A stretch of DNA of 64,000 bases from Aurantiochytrium sp. KH105 (lineage: Eukaryota > Sar > Bigyra > Thraustochytrida > Thraustochytriidae), in NCBI GenBank assembly GCA_003116975.1, contig BGKB01000193.1, forward strand, positions 1 to 64,000, given 5' to 3'. The notes beneath the pieces were generated by a model that ran no database searches, was not told the DNA's origin, and was given only the letters and a program-made list of their open reading frames with translations. The position numbers and the translations under genes were made by a program. This document shows positions 40,325-49,708 of the stretch, piece by piece; positions within the stretch are counted from its first letter, which is position 1; the number at the start of each line of letters is the position of its first letter.

Positions 40325-43300
40325 TTACTCCACGAGAATGACGTCGTCGTAGCCGTCATCATCGTCGTCGTCGTCGTCATCCACCTCATCTCCGTTTCCA
40401 TCGTCACCATCATCATCGTCGTCGTCGTCTTCCTCCTCCTCTTCCTCTTCCTCTTCTTCCTCCTCCTCCTCTTCATCATCGTTTCCGTCGTCGTCGTTCC
40501 TGTGGGAGATATGCGCGACGTTGTTGTAGTCCTCATCTTCGTCGTCAACGTCGTCGCCAACCTTTTGGTCATTCTCCTCATCGTTGTTATCGCCATCATT
40601 GCCGCCAGCAGCAGCATGGTCAACGTTCTCATCGTCGACAGCGCCGTCATCGTCGTCGTCATCATCGTCATCGTCGTTATTCTGATTGACGTTGCCACCA
40701 ATGTGAACCTGTTCATCATCGTAGTCACCTCCATCGCCGTCACCGTCGCCAACGTTTTCATCGCCGTCATCAGCGGCAGCTGGTAGGCTATTGTCTCCTT
40801 GCTGTTGCTGACCACCTGTGTGCTGCGTTGGGTCCAAATTCTGGGCAAAACCAGACTGCGCCGTCTCTGCGCGGTCTTCTCGCTCGGATTGGCTCGCCAG
40901 CGATGCCTGCTGAGAAGTCGACGAAGACGAGGTCGCTGCTGGCGCCGCAGACGATTCCGTGCTCTTGCCAAAGCCGCCAAACACAGACGAGGACCCAAAG
41001 CCACCACTTGATGGCTTTGTGGACCCAAAGCCAGATGCGGGCGCGCCAAATGCAGACTTGGAGAACGCGGATGAGGACGTTGACCCAAATCCTGACGATG
41101 CACCGAATCCAGGAGACGAGGTCGACGACGTGCCAAAGCCCGAAGACGCACCCACGGACTTTCCAGCAGTCCCCTGTGCACCGCCAAACCCAGAGGAAGT
41201 TGAAGTAGATGAGGAAGACCCGAACTGACCAAACGATGTCGTCGATGGTTTGAATGTAGATGCCCCAAATGAAGATTCGGGAAAGCCTGAGGCCTTGCCT
41301 GAGGTTGACTCGGAGCCCGAGGCCCGTTTTCCAAAAGCCCCGAATCCGCCCGAGGTCACTCCCGCGCCGAAGCCAGGTCGAGAGCCCGTTGACGATACGC
41401 TCGCCGACGAACTGGACGATGAAGGCTGCTGCACGTCATCCTTCTTGTCGGGCTGCCGCGCACCCTTGCCAAAGGCAGCAGCAGCCTGGTTACTCGTCGT
41501 TCCAAACCTCTTTGCACGAGCGGCAATGCGATCCTCGTCGCTTGGCGCCCCAGTTGCCGATGCCGAGGTACTTGCGGAAGCCTCATTTTGGCCTGCTGCA
41601 GCGGCAGCCTTGGCCTTGGTGATGGACTGTTTACCCCCGGCGCCAGCGCCAGGCTTGCCGCCAAACACAGTGCCTTGTGACTGCTGCTGCAGCTGCTTTT
41701 TTTGCAAGAGGCGAGCTTTCATTTCTGCAATCCTGACCTGAAGACCCTCTTTGCCCTTTGCGTCGGCGGCGGCAGCAGACGTAGCCGCTGCCGAGGCAGA
41801 CGAGCCACCTGAGGCCTCACTGCTAGAGCGCAGTTTCTTGGTCGGCGGATCTGCGGTGCCAGCAGTGCCAGAGAGCATCTTGCCTTGGGCAAGAGATGTA
41901 CCTCCACTCAAAGCTGCAGCGGAGTCATTCGTCGGGTCCTTCGGGCTAAAAGCAGGCGCGTCAGCATTAAGCTCACGCTTCCGCTTGCTCTGCTGGAGGT
42001 TGCTGTCTGCTGCTGCTGCCGCTGCCGCGGCTGGCGGCTGAGCAACGTTACTTGCTGACGTGGAAGAAGAGGAGGGTGCTTGTTGCGCAGATTGCCGAAG
42101 CTTTGTGATGAGATCATCCTTCTCCTTGAGCTGCTTCTCGAGTGCACTCACTGCAGCGCGTGAGGAGGCAAGGTCAGGACCCGCAGAAGGCGAGGCCGAC
42201 GAGGAAGCCTTGGCCTGCTTCAGTTCCTCGGCCTTACTCTCGAGCTGTTTGTTGAGTGAAGCAATCTCCTCGTTCTTCTTCTCGATCTCCTTGCCCTTGT
42301 TCTGGGCGTCACTTCGATGTTTAATCGCCAAGTCCCGGATCTTGATTCGTTTCGTCTCCGAGTCGGCGTGCGCCTTTTCTGCGTTGGTCTTGGCAGCACT
42401 AGCTTGCTCGAGCTCGGCGCGCAGCTTGCCGCTCTCGGTGCGGGCCTGTTCCAAGTCGGTGCGGAGTTTCGCCATTGCGTTGTTGAGACGCTTCTGCTCT
42501 GCAACAGCCTTTTGATGATCAGCGGGATCAATCTTGTCTCCAAAGCGCTGCATAAGACCGTTGTACCGCTCCTTGAGCGCCGCGCACTCTTTCTCCAGGG
42601 CTGCCTTGTCAGCTTCCAAAGCGACAATGCGCGAGTCCTGCTTTGACTTTTCTGACGACGACGGCATCAGCTTGGCCTCAAGTTCGGCAATACGTTCCTC
42701 GGCGCGCTCTCGCGCGCGCTGATTGTCCTGGGCCTCCTGCTGCAAGAGAACGTTGACTTTGCGCAACATCGTGGTGTCTTGATCGGCAGCCTGCAATCTG
42801 CGAAGCTCTGTGAGGGAGACCGCGCGACCTTCCTCGCCAAGACGTTGCACCTCTTTTTGCAGACGTTCCTTTGTGACCTTGAGGTCCTCCTTGGTGCGCG
42901 CAAGGTCTTGTTGGGCGCGCGACAGCTCGAGGGAAATCTCCTCGGCCTCGACAAGCTTACGATCACGTTGCCGCTGGGCGATCTGGAGAAGTTCTCGCAG
43001 CCTTTGCACTTCGGCGTCCGTCTTGCTTTCTTCCGACGAAGCCGAAGTGTCGCCCTGCTGATCGGCGGACTTCTCGGCAAGGGCGCCGGAACTTTGCGCC
43101 TCGCGGATTCGGGCATTGAGTTGGTCAATTTGGCCACTCAAAAGCTTGTTCTGACGGCTGTACTCGGCAACCTCGGTCGAGGCGCGGGAGCGTTGGTCCT
43201 CGAGAGCCAGACGGTGTTCTTCCGCGGCCTTGCGCGCAGCTTCGAGGGAGCTCTTGAGGCCTTCCACCTCGCTGACAGCTTTGTGAGCCTGCTCCTTGGC

Positions 43301-46300
43301 GTCCTTGGCCTCTTGGCGCGCAGCATCGAGCTCGCGCTTGGCTTGCGCGTGCAGCTGAAGCTCGCGGTCGTAGGTGGTCTTGGCGTCTTCCGCGGCTTGG
43401 CGTTGACGCTTGGCCTCCGCTTCCGCTGTAGCTTGCAGCGCCTGCGCAGAACGGAGCTTGCTTGCAGCCTCGGCGGAAGCAGCCGTTGCCTCCTCTGCAG
43501 TCTTTTGCAGGCTTTCTACCTTGGCGGTGAGTTCTGCCGTGCGCTTCGACGCCTCCTGCGTGGCGGTCTCGAGCTGCGCGGCAAGTGAGCTGCGCTCGCG
43601 CTCCAAGTTGGCAACTGCTTCCTCCTTTTCCCGCTTCATCTTGTCGCTCGCCTCGCTAAGCTTGTTGAGAGCCTTTTCGTTCTCGGCGGCGATCGCGCGG
43701 TAAGTCTCCACGTCCTTGGTACGCGCCTCAAGATCGCGCTGCAGCGCAGCGAGCCGGTCGCTCTGGCCATTGGTAGACGCGCTCGCCGATGAGGAGGATG
43801 CCGATTCGGCAGGGGTCGCGGCGGCGCCCCGTGTTCGCAAAAGCTCGCGCAGATCCTTGAGCTGGTCCTCGAGCGCCTTCTCGCGGACAGTTGCAGCCTC
43901 AAGCGAGGCCTTGGCCTCTGCCGCCTGAGCGTTAGCGTCGCGCATTGCATCTTCGGCACGCGTGCGCGCGTTCTCTAGCGTCTTGACTCGCTCCGAAAGC
44001 TCAATGCTGGAGGTCATGGCGCCTTGGCGCTCGTCGCTAGAATTAGCGCGCAAATTCTCCAGGAGCTCCTCGAGACGGTCGTTCTCCTTGGAGAGCCGCT
44101 TGTTCGCTGCGGAAAGCTCTGCAACGCGGCCTTCTTCCATGCTGCTGTAAGCGTCGAGCATCTTGCGCTGCGTGTTGAGCTGCTCGTGAAGACGCTCGTT
44201 TTGCTGGCGCAAAAAGTCCACCTCCGCTTCCTTTGTGGCGCGACTCGCCTCCCACTGCGAGCGTTCCTCCTCGAAGCGGTTCACCTGGTCGCGTAGCTCG
44301 GTAAGCTGCTCGCTGCTGGACGAATTTGCCTTGAACGAATCCATGAGCTGCTGCGTGACACTTTGATGGGACTCTCTGGCTCGCGCGAGATCGCTTCGCA
44401 GATCCTCAATGTACCGCTCGAGAGACTCGACCTGTTTGGTGGCCGAAGCAAGATCTGCCTTGCTCTCGATCGCTTCTGCGCGCGCCTTGGAAAGCTCATT
44501 TCGCCGCTCGTCAAGCTGGTCCTGGAGAGCCTTGGTATCCTTACGCATCTCTTCCCGAAACTCGGCATATTCCCGTTTGATCGCAGCCGCAGCAGCTGCG
44601 TCTGCCCGAGCGGGGCTCTGAAGCGACATGGGTGTCCCCGCCGCGATGGAGCCGGGCGTGGCTGCAGAGCCTCCATGCATGGGCGTGGCTGGATTCTTGC
44701 CCGGGGTTCCCGCCACGGATTTGGCCGGGGTGGGTGCCTGGCCATCCTTGAGAAGAGCCACACCTTGACCGACAGATGCTGCGCTTGGTACGCCGTCTTG
44801 CAAAAGGCCGGTCTCAAGAGCCTGTTGGTTGCTTTGCATGCAGAGGGTGCGGTACATGTTGCGCTGCATCACAATGGCGCGGACCACGGCTTCTTGACGC
44901 TTGCGATCCTCACGACTACGCTCGAGTTCTTCCTGGCTTTCGCGCAACACCTGCTCAGTGGCATCGTTGACGCGTTCCTGCAATTTCGCTTCAGCTTCTT
45001 CCTGCTGGATGACAAGATCGCGCACGACGGCGAGGAGCTTCATGTGCTTCTCCTGGAGCTCATCAATGCCGCTGTACGTGGCAAGCTCCTGCGACACGAG
45101 ATCCGCGGCAGTGGAGTTACCGCCAAGTTTGCTAAGGTAGCCCGTAGCCCGAGGGGGCGCCACCAGCGGGCTCGGGGCAGCGCGGCCATTCCGAGCTTCC
45201 TGTTGCGCCCGCAAGAGCTGGCGTACTTGGCGCGTGAGGTCAGATACCTGCTGCTGAGTCTTTGCCAGAGCATCCTCTGCACGATCGCGATGACGGTTCG
45301 AGGAGGAAAGTGCGTCGCGAAGACGGGCACTCTCTTCCATGCTTTCGCTGAGTGCGTAGCTGAGGCGTTCGAGCTCCTCGACCTGGCGAGCGTGCTGGTC
45401 GTGCAACTCCTTGACACGAGGCGCCGTATGCTCCATATCTTCGAGAATGCGCGCCAAATGGCCCTTGAGACGGGCAATTTCGTCCTGGTCCGCGTGGCGC
45501 TCCTGGCGGGCCTTTTCAAGCTCGGTAAAGGCTGCCGTGAGCGAGATGCCGCGTTTCGCGAGTTCTTCGGTGGCAGCAGTTTGTGAAAGATCACCGATGC
45601 GAAGAATTTCCTCCGTTTTGCGCCTGACGTCCTCATCCTTTGCATTTCGGGCATCCTCGGCGGCCTTGAGCTCATTTTCGTGCTGTGTTTGAAGGTCGGC
45701 AATGTTCTTGGCATGATCGGCACGAAGTGACTCGAGACGCTCGATCTGCGCATGAATGATACTTTCCTTTTCGGTATCGTACTGATTAATCCGCGTTTCG
45801 AGAGCCTCGATGCGTTCTTCGTCCTCCTTCATGAGACGGGCACGCTCTTCATTGATTTCGCTTTGTTTGCGCGCAAACTCTTCGGTAGCTTCATACTTTT
45901 CCCGAAGACTGAGCAGCTCGTTGGCATGAGACCGTTGCAGCTCTGTGATTTCGGCCGCCTTGGCGTCAATCTGCTCGTTAAGCTCGATAATACGTTTCTC
46001 CTTTGCTGCAGCGACCTCATTGGCGTTGCCGAGACGAATGTCGGACTCATGCGAGGCCGAGGCCTGCGAGGTACGCAGATCGCGGATCTCTTCCGCCCGT
46101 TCATCGAGCATGGCACGGAGCCATTTGATCTCGCGCTCCTTGAGCTCCATTTTGCGTTCCCACAACGAGACTTCTTCCTTGGCAAGTTTGGACTCGTCCT
46201 GCGTGCGGGCCTCCTCGGTTTCAAGGGAGCGCTTTTGCTGTTCAAGATAGCGAGCGTTGAGGCTTTCGAGCTCCTCGCGAAGCTGGGTGGTGCTGGTCCG

Positions 46301-46630
46301 CATACGATGGGCAACCTCGTCGGCAGCATCAGCGCGACGCGTCGCGCGGTCGAGCTGATTCTTGAGGTCCGCATTTTCCACGCGGAGTTGGTTCACCTGC
46401 GACTCGAGCGAGCGCACCGTTTCGCCGAGCTCTGTGGCCTGCGAGCCTTGGCGTGCTTGTGCCTGCAGCCTGGCGTTTTCTTCGCGGAGCGCGGCTGTCG
46501 CTGCAGACTGCTCTTCGGCCTGGGCCTCGAGCTTGGCCAGGGCCTCTTCTGCCTTGGTCACAATCCACGAGGTGGCGGCGTCATCCTTTTGCGCCTTTTC
46601 GCGCTCCTCGTCGCTGAGAAACCCGGCCAT
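40325..46630 (-). CDS. TPR: TPR/Mlp-type nuclear basket nucleoporin with FG repeats and acidic tail
   Basis: 2101 residues from the ATG at 46630 (M-A-G-F-L-S-D-E-E-R); an in-frame upstream stretch is low-complexity leader. Residues ~15-1600 are almost continuous coiled coil. Family signatures are L-R-R-L-Q-A-A-D-Q-D-T-T-M-L-R-K-V-N-V-L-L-Q near 1300 and R-F-G-D-K-I-D-P-A-D-H near 1365, matching the TPR/MLP1/MLP2 region. TPR lines the nuclear face of the pore and takes part in mRNA quality control and export. From ~1640 to ~1900 there are about 18 Phe-Gly dipeptides (many G-F-G-x-x-S), unusual for a TPR. The last ~150 residues are Asp/Glu/Asn-rich, encoded by GAT/GAC/GAG triplet tracts. No intron is needed to read the frame. 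Confidence 0.92.
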   Translation of the reverse strand: MAGFLSDEEREKAQKDDAATSWIVTKAEEALAKLEAQAEEQSAATAALREENARLQAQARQGSQATELGETVRSLESQVNQLRVENADLKNQLDRATRRADAADEVAHRMRTSTTQLREELESLNARYLEQQKRSLETEEARTQDESKLAKEEVSLWERKMELKEREIKWLRAMLDERAEEIRDLRTSQASASHESDIRLGNANEVAAAKEKRIIELNEQIDAKAAEITELQRSHANELLSLREKYEATEEFARKQSEINEERARLMKEDEERIEALETRINQYDTEKESIIHAQIERLESLRADHAKNIADLQTQHENELKAAEDARNAKDEDVRRKTEEILRIGDLSQTAATEELAKRGISLTAAFTELEKARQERHADQDEIARLKGHLARILEDMEHTAPRVKELHDQHARQVEELERLSYALSESMEESARLRDALSSSNRHRDRAEDALAKTQQQVSDLTRQVRQLLRAQQEARNGRAAPSPLVAPPRATGYLSKLGGNSTAADLVSQELATYSGIDELQEKHMKLLAVVRDLVIQQEEAEAKLQERVNDATEQVLRESQEELERSREDRKRQEAVVRAIVMQRNMYRTLCMQSNQQALETGLLQDGVPSAASVGQGVALLKDGQAPTPAKSVAGTPGKNPATPMHGGSAATPGSIAAGTPMSLQSPARADAAAAAAIKREYAEFREEMRKDTKALQDQLDERRNELSKARAEAIESKADLASATKQVESLERYIEDLRSDLARARESHQSVTQQLMDSFKANSSSSEQLTELRDQVNRFEEERSQWEASRATKEAEVDFLRQQNERLHEQLNTQRKMLDAYSSMEEGRVAELSAANKRLSKENDRLEELLENLRANSSDERQGAMTSSIELSERVKTLENARTRAEDAMRDANAQAAEAKASLEAATVREKALEDQLKDLRELLRTRGAAATPAESASSSSASASTNGQSDRLAALQRDLEARTKDVETYRAIAAENEKALNKLSEASDKMKREKEEAVANLERERSSLAAQLETATQEASKRTAELTAKVESLQKTAEEATAASAEAASKLRSAQALQATAEAEAKRQRQAAEDAKTTYDRELQLHAQAKRELDAARQEAKDAKEQAHKAVSEVEGLKSSLEAARKAAEEHRLALEDQRSRASTEVAEYSRQNKLLSGQIDQLNARIREAQSSGALAEKSADQQGDTSASSEESKTDAEVQRLRELLQIAQRQRDRKLVEAEEISLELSRAQQDLARTKEDLKVTKERLQKEVQRLGEEGRAVSLTELRRLQAADQDTTMLRKVNVLLQQEAQDNQRARERAEERIAELEAKLMPSSSEKSKQDSRIVALEADKAALEKECAALKERYNGLMQRFGDKIDPADHQKAVAEQKRLNNAMAKLRTDLEQARTESGKLRAELEQASAAKTNAEKAHADSETKRIKIRDLAIKHRSDAQNKGKEIEKKNEEIASLNKQLESKAEELKQAKASSSASPSAGPDLASSRAAVSALEKQLKEKDDLITKLRQSAQQAPSSSSTSASNVAQPPAAAAAAAADSNLQQSKRKRELNADAPAFSPKDPTNDSAAALSGGTSLAQGKMLSGTAGTADPPTKKLRSSSEASGGSSASAAATSAAAADAKGKEGLQVRIAEMKARLLQKKQLQQQSQGTVFGGKPGAGAGGKQSITKAKAAAAAGQNEASASTSASATGAPSDEDRIAARAKRFGTTSNQAAAAFGKGARQPDKKDDVQQPSSSSSSASVSSTGSRPGFGAGVTSGGFGAFGKRASGSESTSGKASGFPESSFGASTFKPSTTSFGQFGSSSSTSTSSGFGGAQGTAGKSVGASSGFGTSSTSSPGFGASSGFGSTSSSAFSKSAFGAPASGFGSTKPSSGGFGSSSVFGGFGKSTESSAAPAATSSSSTSQQASLASQSEREDRAETAQSGFAQNLDPTQHTGGQQQQGDNSLPAAADDGDENVGDGDGDGGDYDDEQVHIGGNVNQNNDDDDDDDDDDGAVDDENVDHAAAGGNDGDNNDEENDQKVGDDVDDEDEDYNNVAHISHRNDDDGNDDEEEEEEEEEEEEEEEDDDDDDDGDDGNGDEVDDDDDDDDDGYDDVILVE

Positions 46631-47157
46631 GTCGCCGCCCGCGCGAGCGCTCGCGCGCGTCGAGAAAACCGAAGGCGAGAGAAGGAAAAAAAATCCAAAA
46701 CCAACCGCGGGTGGGCGCTCTCGCGCGCTTGCCCCGCCTCGCTCGCGCGCGGGCGGGGTGCGGGGGGACGCGGGCGCGACGAGGCGCGCAAGCGGGTGCG
46801 AGCCCCTCGGCCGGCCTGCCTCCTTCTGCGCTGTGCGGCGCAGCGCGGCGCGGCGCGGCGCGACGCGACGCGCGCTCTGCTCGTCGGGCGTCTGACGGCG
46901 AGCGGCTGTCGTTTGACGTTTGTTTTTTTCGAATTTTTCGAATTTTTTAGTTTTTAGTTTTTCTTGGTTGGTTTTGAATTTTCGAAGGGCGGCAGTGCAG
47001 GGCGCCATAGTGCACTGGCAGCGCGCCAACCTTTACTTGTAGAGTCTCGCGGCAAGTCGGTTATGGCCTCCTCTTCTCGCCTGGGTTGCAAAGCAGAGCA
47101 GTGGCAGAGCAGAGCAGAGCAGAGCAAAGCAAAGCAAAGCAAAACTGCAGCGCGACC
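46631..47157. promoter_or_regulatory. Divergent promoter region between TPR and OSGEPL1/Qri7
   Basis: 527 bp between divergent starts. It has a GCGGC pentanucleotide tract (46838-46872), an AT-rich patch with repeated TTTTTCG/TTTTTAG (46920-46975) and an AGAGC/AAAGC tract (47105-47143) ending 14 bp before the plus-strand ATG. Confidence 0.5.
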
Positions 47158-48588
47158 ATGCTGCTGCTCCGGGGCGTCCGTGGCGGCGCGCGTGCGGCCA
47201 CGCGACGGCGCGCGCGACCCGCCTGGGGTGGAGACGGGGTTCCTCTGCTCTGCAGGCGGCCGCTCTGCTCATCGCAAGCGAGCGAGACTCGTGTCGACGC
47301 AGTCACACGCGGTGACGAAGTTGATGGCGAGGACAATGGCAGGGACGGTGGTGGCATTGTGGTGGTAGGTGTCGAGACCAGCTGCGACGACACGGGCGTG
47401 GGCGTGCTACGCGTACGCCAGAGGTCTCGCAGGGCAGCGAAAAAGACGGGTGTCGGCATCGAGGCAGAAGTACTGGCCAATGTCGTTTCCTCACAATTTG
47501 ATATTCATCGCGAGTACGGCGGCATCGTCCCAAGACTCGCGGCCAGGGCGCACGAAGCGAACCTGCCGCTCGTCGTGGAGCAGGCGCTCGAGCAGGCAAA
47601 GTTGTCTTGGAAAGAGGTGGATGCAATTGCAGTGACGACGGGACCTGGGCTGTCGCCGTGCCTTTGGGCGGGCATTCGCGCGGCCGAGGACTACGCATCG
47701 CAGCATGCTGTCCCTGTCGTCGCTGTGAATCATCTCGAGGGCCACGCGCTGATACCGCGGCTCTTTGAAGACTCGCCAGCGGCTTTTCCCTTTTTGACTC
47801 TGATCGCTTCAGGTGGGCATACGCTGCTTGTGCATGTGAATGGCGTGCGAGACTACACGCTGGTGGCGCAGTCCCTAGACGATGCAATTGGCGAATGCTT
47901 CGACAAGGTCGCGAGAGTCATGGGGTGTGACGGTAGCGTTACGGGCCATCCGGGCAAGGAGGTTGAGCGATTAGCTGCGCAAGGAAACCCGGAAGCCATT
48001 CCGTTTCGTGTCCCGCTGACAAGGTCACACAATGTGCGCTCGTGCGACTTTTCCTTTTCTGGATTAAAGTCTGCGGTGAGGCGCTACGTTGGGCAACGAA
48101 ACGCCGAACCCTTGAGTGCCGCGGAAATGGCCGATGTTGCCGCGGGTTTCCAACATGCCGCGCTGACGCATTTGGAAAATTCCACGAGGCGGGCTCTCGT
48201 GTTTTCTGGGTGCAGAATGGAACCGGCACATCTCGAAAAAGTGGACGTCTCGATGCGACGCAAGTACAACAAGGACATTGCGCGAATGCCAGATGAGCCT
48301 TTGAGCGTCCGCCCGCCCCGATCTTTGGTCGTTTCGGGCGGAGTTGCTTCGAACGCAGCTCTGCGTCAGCGTTTGGAGCGTCTTGCGAACTGCTTTGGGA
48401 TTCCTTTGCATGTTCCTCCGCCGCGACTTTGCACGGACAATGGCGTCATGATTGCTTGGGCTGGCGCCGAGCTCGTTGCAGCGGGTCCAGGAAGAACTTT
48501 GGCGGATTTGCGCTCTCACGCGGACACTCTTGCGGCGCTCCCTCGCTGGCCTTTGAATACTATGTCGAGTGTGCATGCGTCAACATAG
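47158..48588 (+). CDS. OSGEPL1: Mitochondrial tRNA threonylcarbamoyladenosine transferase (Qri7/OSGEPL1)
   Basis: 476 residues. It forms t6A at position 37 of ANN-decoding mitochondrial tRNAs using threonylcarbamoyl-AMP. The first ~60 residues are Arg-rich without acids up to C-S-S-Q, a probable mitochondrial presequence. The Kae1/Qri7/TsaD fold starts with V-V-G-V-E-T-S-C-D-D-T. The metal-binding N-H-L-E-G-H (H-x3-H) is present, as are A-S-G-G-H-T, the S-F-S-G-L-K box, V-V-S-G-G-V-A-S-N and T-D-N-G-V-M-I-A-W. An insert around residues 345-385 (between the H-A-A-L and V-V-S-G-G-V blocks) is specific to this protein or lineage. Being monodomain with a presequence, it is Qri7-like rather than cytosolic Kae1/OSGEP. 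ATG at 47158 follows a pentanucleotide repeat. Confidence 0.94.
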   Translation: MLLLRGVRGGARAATRRRARPAWGGDGVPLLCRRPLCSSQASETRVDAVTRGDEVDGEDNGRDGGGIVVVGVETSCDDTGVGVLRVRQRSRRAAKKTGVGIEAEVLANVVSSQFDIHREYGGIVPRLAARAHEANLPLVVEQALEQAKLSWKEVDAIAVTTGPGLSPCLWAGIRAAEDYASQHAVPVVAVNHLEGHALIPRLFEDSPAAFPFLTLIASGGHTLLVHVNGVRDYTLVAQSLDDAIGECFDKVARVMGCDGSVTGHPGKEVERLAAQGNPEAIPFRVPLTRSHNVRSCDFSFSGLKSAVRRYVGQRNAEPLSAAEMADVAAGFQHAALTHLENSTRRALVFSGCRMEPAHLEKVDVSMRRKYNKDIARMPDEPLSVRPPRSLVVSGGVASNAALRQRLERLANCFGIPLHVPPPRLCTDNGVMIAWAGAELVAAGPGRTLADLRSHADTLAALPRWPLNTMSSVHAST

Positions 48589-48649
48589 GGAGATGTTCTA
48601 TGAGACCGTTTTAGTTGGTGAAGGAAGATCCAAGCTTCCGCGTCGGTGA

Positions 48650-48713
48650 CCTCCCCTCCCCTCCCCTCCCTTCCCCCCCCCCCCCCCCCAAAAAAAAAAA
48701 AAGAAAAAAGAAG
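48650..48713. repeat. C-run followed by A-run
   Basis: CCTCCCCTCCC units pass into about 17 C and then 13 A with AAAG. It lies in the short gap between the Qri7 stop and the tetraspanin stop. Homopolymers this long are prone to sequencing error. Confidence 0.9.
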
Positions 48714-48877
48714 AATGCATGAGGAGAAGTCAAGTTTTCATTCAAGAAGAAAATGAACGAAAGAAACGCCTACTTTATAATTTATCCATGTTCTTCGCCT
48801 CTCGTTGTATTCGTGAATGTTTGCGAGCGAACAAGGGAACAAACATTCGAGGTCAGATTGATTAACGCTTGCTCGAT

Positions 48878-49708
48878 TTATGCCATCGTCATGCCTTGCT
48901 GATTTGACTGCTGCGGCTTGCCCTCGGGAACGTGCTGGTAGTTGCCATCCGAGGGACGCGTGCGGCAAGCAAGGTGGCAGGAGAGGATACAGGCAATGAA
49001 GAGAACGCCACCAAAGACAACGAGGGCAACACCCGCAGGCCAAATGTAGTCGCGCATGTAGTTTGCGGCCTCCGTCTGGAACTCCTTGAGGCCCTCTCCA
49101 GTGGCAGCGTTGCTCGTTGGGCACCACTCGAGCTCGCCGCCGCTCTGAAAGGTGGAGCAGGTGTCGGCATCGAGGCTCGCGCCAGCTGCGAAGCTGTCTT
49201 GGCTAAAGTAGCAGTACTGGTCCGCCTCGTCAACAGTGTTTGGGACATCCGGGCAACCCTCAATGCTGGGCGTGAGCTGGCTGCAGCAGGTGTTGTAGAC
49301 ACCAGCAACGTAGTCATAGAGGTACTGTTTGGAGTTGCCAATGCCACCGTCGAGGTCGAGCACCGCGGTGTCGCGGATGTCCTCAAGGTAGCCCGTGTAA
49401 ACCATAATGAAGGCGCCAGCCACAATAAGCACAATCGCGAAGAAGAGCTGGATGGTACCGGTGAGGCCAAGAAGGCACTTGCTCTCGGTGAGGGTGATGC
49501 AGAAGCCAATGGCGGCAATAATGGCGATCACAGCGCCCACGGCGATCGCGACATAGTTGGCCCAGGCCGGGTACTGGTCTCCAAAGATGTCCTGGCGGCC
49601 CCTGTTGTACTCAACGACCAAAAAGATACCGATCGCAAGCACGCCGAGGCCCACCAGGAGCACCAGGACGTTGAAGAGGACCAGAAGGCCCTTGCTGCAG
49701 GACGCCAT
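48878..49708 (-). CDS. Tetraspanin
   Basis: 276 residues with the tetraspanin layout: helix 1 (L-L-V-L-F-N-V-L-V-L-L-V-G), short loop, helices 2 and 3 (A-I-A-V-G-A-V-I-A-I-I-A and I-Q-L-F-F-A-I-V-L-I-V), a ~115-residue second extracellular loop, helix 4 (V-A-L-V-V-F-G-G-V-L-F-I) and a short cytosolic tail. The large loop holds the C-C motif (N-T-C-C-S-Q) and further Cys residues (G-C-P, Y-C-Y, T-C-S, W-C-P). Tetraspanins organise membrane protein microdomains. The partner is unknown. A paralogue lies 1.7 kb upstream in the same orientation. Confidence 0.92.
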   Translation of the reverse strand: MASCSKGLLVLFNVLVLLVGLGVLAIGIFLVVEYNRGRQDIFGDQYPAWANYVAIAVGAVIAIIAAIGFCITLTESKCLLGLTGTIQLFFAIVLIVAGAFIMVYTGYLEDIRDTAVLDLDGGIGNSKQYLYDYVAGVYNTCCSQLTPSIEGCPDVPNTVDEADQYCYFSQDSFAAGASLDADTCSTFQSGGELEWCPTSNAATGEGLKEFQTEAANYMRDYIWPAGVALVVFGGVLFIACILSCHLACRTRPSDGNYQHVPEGKPQQSNQQGMTMA

